Shown here in pieces: positions 61,993-64,000 of a stretch of 64,000 bases of DNA (position 1 is the first letter of the stretch; each line of letters opens with the position of its first letter). The translations under genes were made by a program, and so were the position numbers. Source of the DNA: Verrucomicrobiota bacterium (lineage in GTDB: Bacteria > Verrucomicrobiota > Kiritimatiellia > RFP12 > UBA1067). The DNA lies in assembly GCA_023269675.1 (NCBI GenBank), contig JAHFSX010000007.1, forward strand, positions 124,001 to 188,000, given 5' to 3'. Under the pieces are notes generated by a model. The model was not told where the DNA came from, did not search any database, and was given only the letters and a program-made list of their open reading frames with translations.

Positions 61993-63435
61993 ATGGAACT
62001 TCTTTGGTCGGTTTTGGCGGGTGTCTGCGTGGCGCTGCTCTTCAGTCTCGCGATCTTCATTCACGAGTTCGGCCACTTCCTGTCCGCGCGGTGGCTGGGG
62101 CTCCAGGTGGACGCGTTCGCGATCGGCTTCGGTCCCGCGCTGTGGAAGCGGACGGTCAACGGGATCGAATACAAGATCGGCTGCATCCCGTTTGGCGGCT
62201 ACGTGGCGCTGCCGCAGCTGGATCCCTCCGGCATGGAGAAGGTGCAGGGTGAGCAACACGCCGGGGAAGCCGAGGCGCGCCAACTGCCTGACATCGCGGC
62301 GTGGAAGCGGATCGTCGTCGCCGTGTCGGGCCCCTTCGGCAACGTGGTCATGGCCGTGGCGCTGGCCTATCTGATTTACTTCATGCCGGGCGTCCGGACC
62401 GGCATGGTGGATACGCGTGTCGGCGCGGTGGCCGAGGATTCGGCGGCCTGGCAGGCCGGCCTGCGCCCCGGTGACCGGATACAGACGGTGAACGGCAAGA
62501 AGATCAGCAACTGGACCGACCTGCAGGTGGAGTTCCAGCTGGCCGGCGAGTCGGGCCACGCCCGCTTCGGCGTCCTGCAGGGCAAGGTGACGCGCGACCT
62601 GGAGCTGGGGTTCCAGACCAACAACGTGCTCGGGCTGCGCGTGCTGGCGGGCGTTTATCCCGAGTCGCGCTGCGAGGTGCTCGACATCGTTCCCGGATCG
62701 CCGGCCGCGGAAAGCGGGCTGCACACCAACGATGTGATCCTGGCGGTCGGAGACATCCCCGTCGTCGGCGCCTATCATTTCTCGTCGATCATCAAGCAGC
62801 ACGGCGGCGTTCCGGCCCTGCTGACCGTCAAGCGCGGCAAGGCGTGTCTGAAAATCTCGGTGACGCCCCGCTATGACGCGGTTGAAAAGCGTCATCTGGT
62901 CGGCTTCGCCTGGCGGGACGGGTCCGAAGGCGTCAAGCCGTGGATGATGTACCGCGAGCCGTGGCAGCAGCTGAAGTGGGACTCGATGTCGGTCGCGCGC
63001 GTGCTGCAGGCGCTGATCATGCCGGGTTCGGAGGGCGAGCGCAAGGCCGTGGCGAAGAACATCGGCGGGCCGGTGGCGATCGTGATGGGCCTGTACCACA
63101 CCGTGCGCGGCGGCATGATGGACGGCCTCGGATTCCTGCGGATGATCTGCGTCAACCTCGCGATCCTCAACCTGCTGCCCCTGCCGGTTCTGGACGGCGG
63201 GCACATTCTCTTCGCGATGTTTGAAGTCGTCACGCGCCGCAAGCCGCACCCCAAAGTGGTCGCGGTTTTGGTCAACGCCTGCGCGGCGCTGCTGATCGGG
63301 CTGATGGCCCTGCTGTTCTACCGCGACATCGCCAGAAACATCAAGGTCAGCCGGGCGCTGCGCGGCATGGAGCGCGACATGGCCACCGCTGCGGCGGCGC
63401 AGGCGGCGGTCACGAACGCGCCCGCCGCGCCGTAA
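61993..63435 (+). CDS. rseP: RIP site-2 metalloprotease RseP
   Basis: The 480-residue membrane protease has the zinc motif HEFGH in the first helix (IFIHEFGHFLSARWLG), two PDZ-like regions (VAEDSAAWQAGLRPGDRIQTV and PGSPAAESGLHTNDVILAV), and the third zinc ligand in PVLDGGHILFAM. RseP cleaves anti-sigma factors and signal peptide remnants within the membrane. An extra C-terminal Ala-rich tail (TAAAAQAAVTNAPAAP) is present. The cdsA-dxr-rseP order is the usual one in many bacteria. Confidence 0.95.
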   Translation: MELLWSVLAGVCVALLFSLAIFIHEFGHFLSARWLGLQVDAFAIGFGPALWKRTVNGIEYKIGCIPFGGYVALPQLDPSGMEKVQGEQHAGEAEARQLPDIAAWKRIVVAVSGPFGNVVMAVALAYLIYFMPGVRTGMVDTRVGAVAEDSAAWQAGLRPGDRIQTVNGKKISNWTDLQVEFQLAGESGHARFGVLQGKVTRDLELGFQTNNVLGLRVLAGVYPESRCEVLDIVPGSPAAESGLHTNDVILAVGDIPVVGAYHFSSIIKQHGGVPALLTVKRGKACLKISVTPRYDAVEKRHLVGFAWRDGSEGVKPWMMYREPWQQLKWDSMSVARVLQALIMPGSEGERKAVAKNIGGPVAIVMGLYHTVRGGMMDGLGFLRMICVNLAILNLLPLPVLDGGHILFAMFEVVTRRKPHPKVVAVLVNACAALLIGLMALLFYRDIARNIKVSRALRGMERDMATAAAAQAAVTNAPAAP

Positions 63436-63451
63436 GGGGGGAACCGTCAGC

Positions 63452-64000
63452 ATGCTCCGTCCGCGAACAGAAACCCGGCGCATCACCCTGGGAGGGGTGC
63501 CGATCGGCGGCGGCGCCCCGGTCAGCGTGCAGACGATGACCAAGGCGCAGCCGCACGACGCCGAGGCGCTGCTGCGGCAGATCGCCGAGGCCGCGGAGCT
63601 CGGATGCGACATCGTGCGGCTGACCGTGCCGGACGCGCAGGCGGCCGAGGTGTTCAAGCAGGTGCGCGCGCGCTCGCCGGTGCCGCTGGTGGCGGACATC
63701 CACTTTGATTACCGGCTCGCGCTGGCGGCCCTGGAGGCGGGAGCGGACGGCCTGCGCATCAACCCCGGCAACATCGGCGGCTCCGAGCGCGTGCGCGCGG
63801 TGGTGGCGGCGGCACGCGGCCGGAACGTCCCGATCCGCATCGGCGTGAACGGCGGCTCGCTGGAGAAGGACATCCTCGCGAAACACGGCGCGGCCACCGC
63901 GGAGGCCCTGGTCGAGAGCGCCTTGCGGCACGTGGCGCTGCTGGAGGCCGAGGATTACCACGAGATCAAAATCTCCGTCAAGGCCTCGGACGTGCCGCGC
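63452..64000 (+). CDS. ispG: 4-hydroxy-3-methylbut-2-en-1-yl diphosphate synthase IspG (3' partial)
   Basis: An open frame from the ATG at 63452, behind GGGGGGAAC, runs to the window end (183 codons). It reads like IspG/GcpE: RRITLGGVPIGGG, VSVQTMTKAQPHDAEA, VPLVADIHFDYRLALAA, GLRINPGNIG and IRIGVNGGSLEKDIL. IspG is the iron-sulfur enzyme of the late MEP pathway that makes HMBPP. The C-terminal cysteines lie beyond the window. It follows rseP by 16 bp, so it is likely in the same operon as dxr. Confidence 0.95.
   Translation, partial: MLRPRTETRRITLGGVPIGGGAPVSVQTMTKAQPHDAEALLRQIAEAAELGCDIVRLTVPDAQAAEVFKQVRARSPVPLVADIHFDYRLALAALEAGADGLRINPGNIGGSERVRAVVAAARGRNVPIRIGVNGGSLEKDILAKHGAATAEALVESALRHVALLEAEDYHEIKISVKASDVPR

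Overview
The window is GC-rich, densely coded bacterial DNA. It looks like an anaerobe of the PVC superphylum, perhaps Kiritimatiellota or Lentisphaerota. This rests on protein style only (giant secreted SGNH hydrolases, secreted SUMF1-type proteins, HydG, a Na+-pumping decarboxylase membrane pair) and is inference, since the window holds no rRNA or tRNA that I can see.

Layout. 1-1.3 kb: the end of a TonB-like gene converging on a glycine-rich RRM RNA-binding protein. 1.3-11 kb: a complete high-affinity potassium uptake locus. An NtrC-type sigma-54 activator is followed by a KinB-like sensor kinase, kdpF, kdpA, kdpB, kdpC and an unusual kinase-less KdpD fused to Usp and PTS EIIA-type domains. 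A good sigma-54 promoter with two upstream inverted repeats 31 bp apart precedes the kinase gene. 11-25.4 kb: mixed genes: a secreted SUMF1-type protein, oadG-oadB, rlmD-miaB, an AsmA-like protein, an ExoD-like protein, dinB, a YbjN-like protein, hydG and an AEC transporter. 25.4-48.8 kb: four tandem minus-strand genes for giant secreted proteins (2907, 1533, 1529 and 1542 aa). They are built from SGNH/GDSL hydrolase domains, Ig-like domains and 19 copies of an unrecognised module of about 200 aa; the largest has three separate SGNH catalytic domains. Three of the four have the same promoter architecture (18-bp spacer, about 80 bp before the start codon), and the fourth sits 37 bp behind its neighbour. 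49-57.4 kb: plus-strand genes for carbohydrate handling: a sugar-type ABC ATPase, a lipoprotein, PIG-L deacetylase, NagB-like deaminase/isomerase, PfkB kinase, mannitol-type dehydrogenase, Gfo/Idh/MocA oxidoreductase and TIM-barrel isomerase. 57.5-64 kb: a possible structured RNA, then purA and a tightly packed uppS-cdsA-dxr-rseP-ispG cluster for isoprenoid and envelope lipid synthesis; ispG runs off the window.

How it may work together (inference): the giant esterases would deacylate extracellular glycans, and the 49-57 kb genes would import and process the sugars released. The intergenic spaces carry several families of hairpin-forming repeats (MITE-like elements, TTAGGANT arrays with covarying hairpins, long palindromes). 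Some abut genes so closely that the stop codon lies inside the repeat.
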